Source: Providencia alcalifaciens (lineage in GTDB: Bacteria > Pseudomonadota > Gammaproteobacteria > Enterobacterales > Enterobacteriaceae). Taken from it: a stretch of 64,000 nucleotides of DNA. Below the pieces are notes generated by a model that was not told the DNA's origin, searched no databases, and saw only the letters and a program-made list of their open reading frames with translations. Positions 25,816-34,600 of this stretch are shown here, one piece after another (within the stretch, counting starts at the first letter, position 1; every line of letters starts with the position of its first letter). The position numbers were made by a program, and so were the translations under genes. Where the stretch lies: NCBI RefSeq assembly GCF_915403165.1, contig NZ_OU659204.1:1550001-1614000 (forward strand). The letters run 5' to 3'.

Positions 25816-27453
25816 ATGAAAACAGAGTTTTCACAGATTCCATTTAAAAAAGGGAATATTTTTTCATTCTCTGGAAGAGTCTTTCTTCTATTGTTACTGG
25901 CTTCCGTGTTATTGACGTTTGGATTAGGCAAATATTTTACGGATACCACAGAAAACCGCATGATGGCGAACATTCGCGTGCTCGCCATGAGCCAAGCCAA
26001 AATGATCGCTTCATTGGATGGCATCGTCAGTACTGTAAAAGATAAAGATATTCCTAAGCTAAAAGTTATTGCCGATAAGCTCAATCAAGATTCCAGTTAT
26101 GACTATGTCGTTATTGGTGATGAACATTCGGTTCGTTTATATCATCCGAATAGTGAAAAGATTGGCTACCCAATGCAATGGAATAAACCGGGGGCGCTAG
26201 AAAATGGTGAAAGCTATTTTATTAAAGGCGAAGGCTCCATGGGGAATGCAGTTCGTGCAAAAACGCCTATCTTTGATGAGAACGGTAAAGTCATTGGCGT
26301 TGTTTCCATCGGTTATCTCACCACCAAAATAGATACCTCATTAGCTGAGGTATTTGTGCAAACGTCAGCAACATTTTTAGGGGTGTTGGTGATTTTGCTA
26401 TTTCTATCTTGGGCATTCGCCCGATTAATTCAGCGGCAAATGCTCGGCATGGAACCCGAAGAAATAACCCAATTAGTATTGGTGCAAAAAGGGATTTTTG
26501 ATGCGGTGTTTGAAGGCATTATTGCCGTCGACCGTTATGGGAAAATTATCAATATCAACCATAATGCCAGAAAAATGTTAGCGCTGAGTGAGTCAGCAAA
26601 ACAGTTAATCGGTAAACCGATTTCCGATTATGTTTCTCCTGCAGGCTTTTTTACGAAAGAAATCGCGAAAAACCATCATGATATAGTTTGCGAGTTCAAT
26701 GGGTTGAATGTGATAGCCAGCCGAGTTGCTATTATGGATGGTGAGTTGCTTGCGGGAGCGGTGATCAGCTTCCGTAGCCAAAATGATATTGAATCCTTAA
26801 ATGCTCAGCTTTCTCAGGTTCGCCAATATGTGGATAATTTGCGCACATTGCGCCACGAGCATTTAAATTGGATCTCTACTTTAAGCGGCTTGCTGCAAAT
26901 GAAAGAGTATGACCAAGCCTTAGCGTTAATTAAGGGGGAGTCGGAATCTCGACAACAATTAATAGACTCCCTACGCGAACAATTTGCAGATAAACAAGTG
27001 GCCGGGTTGTTATTTGGTAAATATCACCGTGCGCGAGAACTGGGGTTGCAGCTTATTTTTGTACCGGGTTGCCAACTCCGTGAATTACCTAACTCATTAA
27101 ATAGCACGGAACTCTGTGCTGTATTAGGAAATTTATTAGATAATGCCTTCGAAGCCAGCTTAAAGAACGAAGCGGGTAATAAACAGGTAGAATTGTATAT
27201 CTCAGATGAAAATAATGAGATTGTGATTGAAGTTGCTGATCAAGGATGTGGTTTTCCTCTTGAGCTGCAAGATAAATGGTTTGAACGCGGAACAACAACA
27301 AAAACGGATGCTGTCGATGGACATGGTATAGGGCTATTTTTGGTGGCTTCCTATGTTAATCGATGTAATGGGGCGGTGATCATTGAAGATAATCAACCGT
27401 ATGGTACTGTATTCTCTATTTTTATACCGAAAGTGAAGACGCAAAATGGCTAA
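25816..27453 (+). CDS. citA: CitA/DpiB, citrate-sensing membrane histidine kinase
   Basis: This 545-residue kinase is built as CitA/DcuS. A membrane helix lies near residues 20-40, followed by a periplasmic PAS-like sensor (about 45-180) ending VRAKTPIFDENGKVIGVVSIGYL. A second helix near 185-205 (LGVLVILLFLSWAF) is followed by a cytoplasmic PAS domain. The phosphoacceptor region is LRTLRHEHLNWI (His347 most likely), and the ATPase domain has NLLDNAFEAS, VADQGCGFP and HGIGLFLVASY. It senses external citrate and activates CitB. It overlaps citB by eight bases and faces citC, the expected target. Confidence 0.95.
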   Translation: MKTEFSQIPFKKGNIFSFSGRVFLLLLLASVLLTFGLGKYFTDTTENRMMANIRVLAMSQAKMIASLDGIVSTVKDKDIPKLKVIADKLNQDSSYDYVVIGDEHSVRLYHPNSEKIGYPMQWNKPGALENGESYFIKGEGSMGNAVRAKTPIFDENGKVIGVVSIGYLTTKIDTSLAEVFVQTSATFLGVLVILLFLSWAFARLIQRQMLGMEPEEITQLVLVQKGIFDAVFEGIIAVDRYGKIININHNARKMLALSESAKQLIGKPISDYVSPAGFFTKEIAKNHHDIVCEFNGLNVIASRVAIMDGELLAGAVISFRSQNDIESLNAQLSQVRQYVDNLRTLRHEHLNWISTLSGLLQMKEYDQALALIKGESESRQQLIDSLREQFADKQVAGLLFGKYHRARELGLQLIFVPGCQLRELPNSLNSTELCAVLGNLLDNAFEASLKNEAGNKQVELYISDENNEIVIEVADQGCGFPLELQDKWFERGTTTKTDAVDGHGIGLFLVASYVNRCNGAVIIEDNQPYGTVFSIFIPKVKTQNG

Positions 27454-28129
27454 GATAAAAATCCTCATTGTCGAAGATGAACTGCTCCTTGCGGAGATGC
27501 ACGCGGAGTACATTAAAGCTTATCCTGCTTGTGACAAAGTCTGGCTTGCGGGCAATCTTGCGGAAGCAAGAAAAATGATTGAGTACATGAAGCCTGACTT
27601 GATTTTGTTGGATAACTATTTACCTGACGGGAAAGGGATTGATTTAGTTCATGAACTGCTTCAGGAACGCAATAGCGCGGATATTGTATTCACCACCGCC
27701 GCCAGTGATATGGATACAGTCTCTGAGGCTATTCGCCTCGGTGTGTTTGATTATTTGGTTAAGCCGATAGCTTATGAGCGTTTAGGGCAAACGTTAGATC
27801 GCTATATTCAGCGTAAAGCGGTTTTGCAGGGTGCCAATAAAACCAATCAAAGCCAGATTGATGATATGTTTAATACCTATGCGCGCGGTGAGAGTAAAGA
27901 AGAGTTACCGACGGGGATTGATGCTATTACGCTTGATAAAGTGCTCGCGTTATTTGCAGTACCCGATGCGGAATATACGGCAGAGACAATTGCAGAAACC
28001 ATAAAATTAAGCCGCACCACCGCCCGCCGTTATTTAGAGTATTGTTTAGCCCAACGTAAAATTGAAGCGGAAATTGAGTACGGCAAAGTAGGACGTCCCC
28101 AGCGGATATATCGGGGTAATTTTCAGTAG
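27446..28129 (+). CDS. citB: CitB/DpiA, response regulator of citrate fermentation
   Basis: This 227-residue regulator has a CheY-like receiver in front (acidic pocket IVEDELL, phosphoacceptor Asp56 in LILLDNYLPDG, Lys in LVKPIAYERLG) and a C-terminal helix-turn-helix (AETIAETIKLSRTTARRYLEYC). The partner kinase is CitA, translated just upstream with an overlap. Targets are probably citC and citA itself through the repeats between them. The receiver residues are intact. Confidence 0.95.
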   Translation: MAKIKILIVEDELLLAEMHAEYIKAYPACDKVWLAGNLAEARKMIEYMKPDLILLDNYLPDGKGIDLVHELLQERNSADIVFTTAASDMDTVSEAIRLGVFDYLVKPIAYERLGQTLDRYIQRKAVLQGANKTNQSQIDDMFNTYARGESKEELPTGIDAITLDKVLALFAVPDAEYTAETIAETIKLSRTTARRYLEYCLAQRKIEAEIEYGKVGRPQRIYRGNFQ

Positions 28130-28207
28130 TTATGGATAGAGAAATGAAGGGGCATAAAGGTATTTTATAGTGATGTGTTTATGATGATAAATTATTTATA
28201 ATGAACA

Positions 28208-28236
28208 TTTACTGTAACATGTTGTTGTATAGTAAA
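28208..28236. promoter_or_regulatory. Nested inverted repeat upstream of the ATPase-HNH pair
   Basis: Outer arms TTTACT/AGTAAA enclose an 8-bp palindrome, AACATGTT. The structure ends 34 bases before the ATPase start, overlaps TATAGT, a plausible -10 element, and could be an operator that keeps the pair repressed. No regulator gene is adjacent. Confidence 0.35.
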
Positions 28237-28270
28237 TAGTTAAATGGTTGTATAAAGAGGTTTTTCATAT

Positions 28271-29905
28271 ATGCATAATAGCAATTACAAGCTAATATTT
28301 AGTAAAGATTCAATTAATTTTTTGGGTGTTATTAATAATAAAGAAAGGTATATTAATATTTATCCAGATAGCGATAACTTTAATGATTTTGGAATGGATG
28401 CTAAAATTTATATAGATGTTGTGGATAAGTATGAAAATAAAGCCGTTCATCTTTCTGGATTTATTGGGTTCATTGAACAAGATGCCATTTCAAATGGCAA
28501 GTATAAATTAGAAAACTTATTAAGAGAGTTTGAATATATAATTGATAATTTAACTTTAAAAATGGAGTATTTTTTTACAATGCTTCGAGAATTAAAACAA
28601 TATAGGGAGTTAGTAGGTGTTTTTGGCACGCAAGAAGCTAGTAATATATTAAATACAATACATGATATTACGATTGAATATGATAGTAGTGAATTGAATA
28701 AAAACAAAAATGCTGCATTGGAAACTGATATATTTAATAAATCTTTTTTAAGGAATTCACAATCATATTTTGCTTTTAAAAATTCACATGCAGTTTTAAA
28801 AGGACTTGAATATGAAAAAACTGGGCTTCTATCTTCAAATATAACATTTTCATCTGGGTTGAAAGGGACGCCTACTTTTAACTTTAATTTTGATCATTAT
28901 AGTGAATTACCAAAAAGAATAAGTGTATTAATAGGTGAGAATGGAGTGGGAAAAAGTCAAATATTGAAGGGTATTGCATTGTCAATAATAAACAATACAA
29001 CTGATATATTTGATGGGGAGAGAGAAGAAAATGATAATAGGATTAAAGTAAATAGGCTTTTAGCTTTTTCTATGGATAATGCTGATGAGTCTGTATTTCC
29101 AGTTGATGTAGGTGCTGAATCAAAAATATGGTATAAGAATTATAATTTAAAGAATAATAATTTAAAGAAAGTTAGCGAGGCCATTTTAAGTTTGGCCAGA
29201 ATGGACGAAATAATTTTAAATACTACTAGGTTTGATATATTTTTTAAATCAATTTCAAATATTAATAATTTCCATGAAATAGCTTTGCCCTTAAAGAACT
29301 CTAAGAAAAAGTGCATCTACATTACGGATTTGTATTCTTATGGAGAGGAAAATAGACTTAATTATTATCGTTATGTTGATATAAAAAAAGAACCAATAAG
29401 GTATATTGAAGGTAAATCGTACCCATTAAGTAGTGGTGAAATGTCATTTTTATTCTATTGTTCTGAAATTTGTTTGAACATTGAAAATGGAACATTAGTT
29501 CTACTAGATGAACCTGAGGTGCATCTTCATCCAGCTTTTATAAATAAATTTTTTGCATTGTTAGATTCTTTACTAGATTCAACTGGTTCATCTGCAATTA
29601 TTTCTACTCATTCTGTTTATTTTATTAGAGAAGTTTTTAAAGAGCAAGTTTATGTTTTACGGAAAAAAGAAAATGGAAATATTGAAGTAGAAAAACCAAG
29701 GTTAAGTACATTTGGTGCAAATATTGGGAATATATCTTATTTTGTTTTTGGTGAGACTGGTTATACAGATATTTTTTTGAAAATAAGAAATAAAATATTG
29801 GAAGAAAACATTCCTTGGTCAGTAGTTTATGATAAATATAAGGATGACTTTTCCATAAACATTCTAACTCAGTTAAGAAATTCTATAGATAAAAATTATG
29901 AATAA
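28271..29905 (+). CDS. ABC/OLD-type ATPase of a putative two-gene defence system (PtuA-like)
   Basis: This 544-residue AAA/ABC-type ATPase has Walker A GENGVGKS at 222-229, an ABC signature-like LSSGEMSF before Walker B LVLLDEPEVHLHP (Asp413-Glu414), and the H-loop histidine in ISTHS (His447). The N-terminal 200 residues are not recognisable. There is no TOPRIM domain, so it is not a full OLD nuclease. It overlaps the HNH gene by eight bases, as in Septu-type (PtuA-PtuB) anti-phage modules. GC content by eye is well under 30 %, clearly below the cit genes beside it, which supports horizontal acquisition. AGAGG precedes the ATG by ten bases. The subtype is uncertain. Confidence 0.82.
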   Translation: MHNSNYKLIFSKDSINFLGVINNKERYINIYPDSDNFNDFGMDAKIYIDVVDKYENKAVHLSGFIGFIEQDAISNGKYKLENLLREFEYIIDNLTLKMEYFFTMLRELKQYRELVGVFGTQEASNILNTIHDITIEYDSSELNKNKNAALETDIFNKSFLRNSQSYFAFKNSHAVLKGLEYEKTGLLSSNITFSSGLKGTPTFNFNFDHYSELPKRISVLIGENGVGKSQILKGIALSIINNTTDIFDGEREENDNRIKVNRLLAFSMDNADESVFPVDVGAESKIWYKNYNLKNNNLKKVSEAILSLARMDEIILNTTRFDIFFKSISNINNFHEIALPLKNSKKKCIYITDLYSYGEENRLNYYRYVDIKKEPIRYIEGKSYPLSSGEMSFLFYCSEICLNIENGTLVLLDEPEVHLHPAFINKFFALLDSLLDSTGSSAIISTHSVYFIREVFKEQVYVLRKKENGNIEVEKPRLSTFGANIGNISYFVFGETGYTDIFLKIRNKILEENIPWSVVYDKYKDDFSINILTQLRNSIDKNYE

Positions 29906-30758
29906 AATAAATAGACCAAAATTTAACGATTCTGTAGCTATATCAGAATTGATATCTAATTCATCCTTGGGATATCACTATGTTCTTAATAGTTGCTTGC
30001 CTAAATTAAAGCTCGCTTACAAAGATTATATTTTAAGTTTGGGCGCTCCAACCGGTAATTACCCAAAATTAACAGAAGAAGAAGGAAGTGCCTTAAAGTA
30101 TTATTATTCGTCTCCGCCAGTTAGTCATGAAAAAATTAACGATATTAGAAGGGTTAATAATAATTCATTATGCCCAATGTGTGGTTCAATGCATCGTGGT
30201 ACTCTTGATCATGTTTTACCGAAAAATATATTTCCAGAGTTTTCCATTTTTTCTAGAAATTTAGTACCCGCATGTAAGTGTAATAGTTTAAAAGGAATAA
30301 CTGTTTCTAATGGGGCAGGTGCGAGAATATTGCATCCTTACTATGATAAAATTTTAGGGAATAGGTTAATATCTGCTAAATTTAGCGAGCTAGGCGAATT
30401 TCCTATTATTGATATAAAAATCATACTCTCTAGTAATCATGCTTTGTATCCTTCAGTTGTATATCATGTCGATGAGGTTGTAAAGAAAAATAATATTATT
30501 GGATATTTATCTGAGCAATGGGAATCTTTTTATTTGCAACCGGAGCTAATTGTTAGAGGGTTAAACCCTGACATTAACAATGAAAAAAATTATTTTAGCC
30601 TAATTAAGAAAGAATTATCTTTCTTAGATAGGAAACATAAGGGAAAAAATAATTGGAACTCTGTTTTTGTTTCAGGTTTATATAGTAGAGATGTAGCTAG
30701 ATGGGTTTTGAATGAATTTAAATCTATAAATCGAGATAATAATGGTTCATTGATATGA
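29898..30758 (+). CDS. HNH endonuclease partner (PtuB-like)
   Basis: This 286-residue protein has a zinc-finger HNH core. CPMCG (Cys92, Cys95) is followed by TLDHVLPK (Asp104-His105) and LVPACKCNSLKG (Cys126, Cys128, Asn129). The order and spacing fit an active HNH nuclease. The regions before and after are helical and lysine-rich, with no recognised domain. Translation is coupled to the ATPase, so the two probably form one complex in which the ATPase gates the nuclease. Base composition is as AT-rich as the ATPase gene. It could belong to Septu or a neighbouring ATPase-HNH class; the N-terminal 90 residues are longer than I would expect for the smallest PtuB proteins. Confidence 0.82.
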   Translation: MNKINRPKFNDSVAISELISNSSLGYHYVLNSCLPKLKLAYKDYILSLGAPTGNYPKLTEEEGSALKYYYSSPPVSHEKINDIRRVNNNSLCPMCGSMHRGTLDHVLPKNIFPEFSIFSRNLVPACKCNSLKGITVSNGAGARILHPYYDKILGNRLISAKFSELGEFPIIDIKIILSSNHALYPSVVYHVDEVVKKNNIIGYLSEQWESFYLQPELIVRGLNPDINNEKNYFSLIKKELSFLDRKHKGKNNWNSVFVSGLYSRDVARWVLNEFKSINRDNNGSLI

Positions 30759-30832
30759 TTTGCGAATAGTAAAAAGGAATAAGTTAAATAAGGGAACGGT
30801 TTATCAATTATGTGTTCATTGTATGTTTCCTA

Positions 30833-30925
30833 TCATAAGGTTTTTATTTTTCGCTTAAGTAACTTCACGTAATCATCGCTTTTTTTAACCATGAGTCGAT
30901 ACCAATATAAGGCTTTGCTATCATG
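30833..30925 (-). pseudogene. Remnant 3' end of a Sel1-repeat gene
   Basis: The minus strand encodes HDSKALYWYRLMVKKSDD, then a lysine-rich tail and a stop. This aligns with the C-terminal Sel1 repeat of the intact gene ending at 35696 (DDTKALDWYRLAAKQGDE), and the DNA for GTCGATACCAAT and AAGGCTTT is shared. There is no upstream part, start or ribosome site. It is a truncated paralogue left between the ATPase-HNH pair and the ATP-grasp cluster. Confidence 0.65.
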
Positions 30926-31017
30926 AGAAGCTGAAATAAAAAGGCAACGAATAAAAAGATTTGTGATTCCTCAAATTCGCTGCAATTTCCCAAGAGCAAT
31001 GTCCCCAAAAGGTTGCT

Positions 31018-32172
31018 ATGAACGTACTGATCCTTGGCGCTCGTGCGCCAGCCTGTCTCGAATGGGCGCGAGCGTTTAATGAGGCAGGATGGACTGTCAG
31101 CGTCGGTGATTCGTTAAGCCAACCGCTGAGCCGCTTTAGTTGCTCTGTACAGCATTATGTCCGCTTACCGGAACCTCGACAGGACCCGACCGCTTGGATT
31201 GAAGCCCTTGCGACGGCGATCGAAAGTCAACATATCGACCTGCTGCTACCAACGTGCGAAGAAGTGTTTTACTTGGCTTATGGCCTTGAACGCTTGCAAC
31301 CGTTGTGTCGGGTGTTAACCAGTGACTTTCCACTGTTGCATCGCTTGCATCATAAAGGGGATTTTGCAGCCATGACGAATGGCTGGCCTGTCGCTGCCCC
31401 TGAAACCCATCTACTGACAGACCGCCAAGCAATGCCCACATTCGCGGACGATGCTGCAAGCTGGGTGTTCAAACCCGCGTATTCACGCTTTGCCTCACAA
31501 ACCTTGATTCGCCCGTCAGCCCAACAGCTTAATAATGTGCAGCCGACTCAAGCCGAGCCTTGGGTCGCACAGCGATTTATCGAAGGGCGGGAGTTTTGCA
31601 GTTTTAGTGTTTTAGTTGACGGTGAGTTGCGCGCCCACAGCTGTTATCACCCGCGCTATCGAGTCGGTCGAGGCTCGGGGATCTATTTCCAGCCGAGCGC
31701 ACCGGAACCTGTGCGCCAGTTCCTTGATAATTTTGGGCGTGAAACAGGTTACAGCGGGCAAGTGGGGTTCGACTTTATCGAGGACAAAAATGGTTGTTTC
31801 CATGTGCTGGAGTGCAACCCAAGGGCGACCAGTGGTGTGCACTTGTTCGACAATCAGCGACAGTTACTAGTAAATAGTTTGAGTCAACAACTCGAGCGGA
31901 CACTTGAGCCAACATTAGAGCCTCGAATGATTGCATTGGCAATGCTGTTATTTGCAGCACCGCGACGAGCCCTGAACCCGACGTTCTGGCGTGATTATGC
32001 CGCCGCCCGCGATGTTATCGTGCAAAAAGGTGACTGGTGGCCGTTGATAGCACAAGTGGGAAGCCTTACGGAAATCGTTGCTCGAGCGGTATCTCGACGC
32101 TGTGGATTATTAACGGCGTCCACGGCTGATATCGAATGGAACGGCCAGCCGCTAGACGAGCGTATACCATGA
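31018..32172 (+). CDS. ATP-grasp domain protein (carboxylate-amine/thiol ligase type)
   Basis: This 384-residue protein has an N-terminal Rossmann-like part (MNVLILGARAPACLEWARA) followed by an ATP-grasp fold. Visible elements are the lysine in SWVFKPAYSRFA, EPWVAQRFIEGREF, the FDFIEDKNG strand and the metal-binding FHVLECNPRATSGVH. ATP-grasp enzymes join a carboxylate to an amine or thiol via an acyl phosphate. It is the first gene of a three-gene coupled operon with a GNAT-like protein and a Rieske oxygenase. GC content by eye is above 50 %, higher than the flanks. AAAAGG precedes the ATG. The substrate is unknown; the context suggests a small-molecule biosynthetic step. Confidence 0.8.
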   Translation: MNVLILGARAPACLEWARAFNEAGWTVSVGDSLSQPLSRFSCSVQHYVRLPEPRQDPTAWIEALATAIESQHIDLLLPTCEEVFYLAYGLERLQPLCRVLTSDFPLLHRLHHKGDFAAMTNGWPVAAPETHLLTDRQAMPTFADDAASWVFKPAYSRFASQTLIRPSAQQLNNVQPTQAEPWVAQRFIEGREFCSFSVLVDGELRAHSCYHPRYRVGRGSGIYFQPSAPEPVRQFLDNFGRETGYSGQVGFDFIEDKNGCFHVLECNPRATSGVHLFDNQRQLLVNSLSQQLERTLEPTLEPRMIALAMLLFAAPRRALNPTFWRDYAAARDVIVQKGDWWPLIAQVGSLTEIVARAVSRRCGLLTASTADIEWNGQPLDERIP

Positions 32173-33308
32173 AATTATTGTTCGAAAATCAAATTCTGAG
32201 CGAGAGTGCCAGCCCGAATGACAGCTTGGCTAGGCGCTATGTCCGCGCTTGTACCAGCGAGTGTTTGATAGGCAATGTCAGCACGAAAATGGCGCTGCTC
32301 GATACGGGAACGCAGCAATTTCCAGTTAGTATCACAGACGGTAACGAACCCGACGACAACTGCTATGTGGTGTCTCCTCAAACAGCCTACAGTGGTTATG
32401 CCCGCGAGGAAATCAAGCGCCTTGGTCGACCCTATCTGACTTGGCCGTTGAAGCTGCTGACTCAAGCTGTTGAACGCTTACTGAATGCGGGCAAAATCAA
32501 CAAATTGGTGCAGGTAAACAACTGGCTGCTATCGACCAATCTTTATCCTGCTGATTGGGATGTCAGTGAATTGCCAGCGATCACCGCATTGCTGAAGCAA
32601 AATTTTCCTGAGCATGGGATTGGTTTTCGTTCGCTCAATGATTTCAGTAATCGTGCATTGCGCCAATGCCTGCAAAACCACGGATACCTGAGTATTCCTA
32701 GCCGGCAAGTCTATTTGTTTGATGGCCTGGCAGGGGAGCAAGCGCCATTTCTCAAACACCACAATACTCTGCTGGATGCCACTTTATTACGACGTAGCCC
32801 GTATACTGTTGTACCCGGTAGCGAATTGAATGATGACGATTTTAAAAGAATTGAACATCTTTATAACCTGCTTTATTTGGATAAATATTGCACATTGAAC
32901 CCCCATTATAATGCGCAATGGATGCAGCAGGGGCAACGTGAAGGTTGGCTAGAGTTTCGCGCTTTGCGTAATGCAGAAGGGCGTATTGACGGTGCGTTGG
33001 GTTGGTTCTCATCTTCCACCGTGATCAGCACGCCAATAGTAGGTTATGACACCGCGTTGCCCCAACGGCTTGGATTGTATCGACAATTGACCCGCCTGTG
33101 CCTGCAAGAAGCGGCTGAACGCCGGCAGATACTGAATTTTAGCTCTGGCGCGGCTGAGTTCAAGCGCTTGCGGGGTGGTCAACCGCAGATCGAATACAGC
33201 TTAGTTTATGTCGCCCATTTATCTTGGGGGCGACGCCTTGTGTGGAAGATGCTGAGTGCTCTGTTACATGGTATCGGTGTGCCGATGATGAGGAGGCTAA
33301 AGCTGTGA
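32169..33308 (+). CDS. GNAT-like / FemAB-like acyltransferase, unknown substrate
   Basis: This 379-residue protein starts at an ATG overlapping the ATP-grasp stop (ATGA). The C-terminal half resembles acetyltransferase (GNAT/FemAB-type) folds (LYNLLYLDKYCTLNPHYN, WLEFRALRNAEGRIDGALGW, INLx-type FSSGAAEFKRLRGG). The N-terminal half (KMALLDTGTQQFPVSI, YVVSPQTAYSGYAREE) is not recognised but resembles proteins found beside ATP-grasp genes. The fold call is from pattern only. It would transfer an acyl or aminoacyl group in the same pathway as its neighbours. Base composition is high in GC, like the neighbours. Confidence 0.6.
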   Translation: MKLLFENQILSESASPNDSLARRYVRACTSECLIGNVSTKMALLDTGTQQFPVSITDGNEPDDNCYVVSPQTAYSGYAREEIKRLGRPYLTWPLKLLTQAVERLLNAGKINKLVQVNNWLLSTNLYPADWDVSELPAITALLKQNFPEHGIGFRSLNDFSNRALRQCLQNHGYLSIPSRQVYLFDGLAGEQAPFLKHHNTLLDATLLRRSPYTVVPGSELNDDDFKRIEHLYNLLYLDKYCTLNPHYNAQWMQQGQREGWLEFRALRNAEGRIDGALGWFSSSTVISTPIVGYDTALPQRLGLYRQLTRLCLQEAAERRQILNFSSGAAEFKRLRGGQPQIEYSLVYVAHLSWGRRLVWKMLSALLHGIGVPMMRRLKL

Positions 33309-34309
33309 ATCCGTTTACTCATCAATGGTGGCCTGTGGCCCTCAGCGACAAATTGCGAGGCAAACCTGTGGCGTGCCAGTTACACGAGACTCCGTTGGTG
33401 CTGTTTCGCGACAGTGATGGGCATGCAGCTGCGCTGCCAGATCGTTGTCCGCACCGTTTTGCGCCATTGAGCGCGGGTAAAGTGTGTGATGGGCAGATTG
33501 AGTGCCCTTATCATGGCTGGCGGTTTTCTGCCGATGGGCGTTGTACTCGAGTGCCTGGTACTGACCTTGCGGCAGGAAGTAAGCCGCTGCTTGAGAGCTT
33601 CCCTTGTTGTGAAGCCCACGGGTTAATCTGGGTTAGCCTGAGCACGGAGCGCCCGCAGATCCCACCAGTTGCGCCCTCTGATAGCTCGCAGATAGTCGAT
33701 ACGTTTTGGATCACCGATGAAGTGCGGTGTTCGCTGCAAGACGCCGCAGAGAATTTTCTCGATGGTTTTCATACGCATTTTGTTCACTCTGGCTGGATCC
33801 GTCACGATAGGGAACGGCAACAAATCAGTGCCCGAGTTCACCCATTGGCAGATGGCGTCGAAGCCGTGTATAGCGAAGAGGGTAAACAGTCAGGATTTAT
33901 TTCGCGATTGTTTGAGCGTGAGCGTGGAATCAGTATGGGGCGCTTTCGTCTGCCGTGCCTGGCAGAAATTGAGTATCGCGACCGCCGTGACAAGCTTAAT
34001 TTGCTGGTCAGCGCTTGGCTAGTCCCCTGTGGCAATGATCAGCTACGCCTGTTTGCACGAATAGCGACTCGGCGCGGCAAGCTTCCTGCAGCCATCAAAC
34101 GTTATGTATTAAGCAAGTTATTCCGCGTGATCCTCCGTCAAGACCGCCAAATATTGGAGAAAGTCAGTGCCAATAAGCTGCGTTTTCAAGGTACTCTACC
34201 TACACCACTGGATGGTGAGCAAGATTTACTAGGGCCAAGTATTCGCCAATTACTTGAAGAGGGTGAGTCATTGGTGTTTGAGGAGCGGACGTTTTGTTTT
34301 CGGCTTTAA
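33305..34309 (+). CDS. Rieske [2Fe-2S] non-haem iron oxygenase
   Basis: This 334-residue protein has an N-terminal Rieske cluster motif, CPHR (residues about 46-49) and CPYHGW (about 65-70), giving the Cys-His/Cys-His ligands. A catalytic domain carries the mononuclear iron residues in ENFLDGFHTHFVHSG. This is the architecture of ring-hydroxylating and related Rieske monooxygenases. The start is a GTG overlapping the previous stop (GTGA) with GAGGAGG correctly spaced; the frame is open further upstream, but the Rieske domain begins right after GTG. No dedicated reductase or ferredoxin gene is nearby. It is the last gene of the trio and is followed by a terminator. Confidence 0.88.
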   Translation: MNPFTHQWWPVALSDKLRGKPVACQLHETPLVLFRDSDGHAAALPDRCPHRFAPLSAGKVCDGQIECPYHGWRFSADGRCTRVPGTDLAAGSKPLLESFPCCEAHGLIWVSLSTERPQIPPVAPSDSSQIVDTFWITDEVRCSLQDAAENFLDGFHTHFVHSGWIRHDRERQQISARVHPLADGVEAVYSEEGKQSGFISRLFERERGISMGRFRLPCLAEIEYRDRRDKLNLLVSAWLVPCGNDQLRLFARIATRRGKLPAAIKRYVLSKLFRVILRQDRQILEKVSANKLRFQGTLPTPLDGEQDLLGPSIRQLLEEGESLVFEERTFCFRL

Positions 34310-34352
34310 GTCGCTGCGAGGAATATTGCAATATGCTTTCCAGACATATTTG

Positions 34353-34376
34353 GAGCCTATAAAAAGGCTCTTTTTA
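34353..34376 (+). terminator. Intrinsic terminator of the ATP-grasp/GNAT/Rieske operon
   Basis: A 5-bp stem GAGCC/GGCTC with an A-rich loop and a TTTTTAT tail lies 43 bases past the Rieske stop. Confidence 0.8.
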
Positions 34377-34465
34377 TAAATTCAGCACCATCAATCTCTT
34401 TCCTGTCTTTTATTCTCAAGTGTAAGTCGTCAGTTGTATTACTTAGCAATAATGTCATTAAAGAG

Positions 34466-34483
34466 TGTTGACGATAGTCAACA
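34466..34483. promoter_or_regulatory. Inverted repeat upstream of the HTH-type gene
   Basis: TGTTGAC-GATA-GTCAACA is a perfect 7-bp inverted repeat, 130 bases before the start of the putative DNA-binding protein. It is a plausible autoregulatory operator, but there is no direct evidence. Confidence 0.4.
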
Positions 34484-34577
34484 AACTGCATATTGTTAAT
34501 GCACGCAAAGCAAATCCGTAGAATGGTTGACCGCTGTACCCCGAAGAAATATAAGGGTTGATTCGGTTTTTTAAGGT

Positions 34578-34600
34578 AAGGCGGGTAACCGCCTTTTTGA
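34578..34600 (+). terminator. Terminator hairpin immediately in front of the HTH-type gene
   Basis: AAGGCGG-GTAA-CCGCCTT followed by TTTT ends only 14 bases before the ribosome-site region and start of the next gene. An incomplete stem with a T run (34541-34571) precedes it. It either ends an upstream short transcript or acts as an attenuator. The rest of the 34310-34613 gap has no coding frame. Confidence 0.65.

Noticed and set aside
28130..28270. Retron or reverse-transcriptase RNA upstream of the ATPase-HNH pair
   Set aside because: No reverse transcriptase is encoded and no paired flanking repeats typical of an msr/msd were seen.
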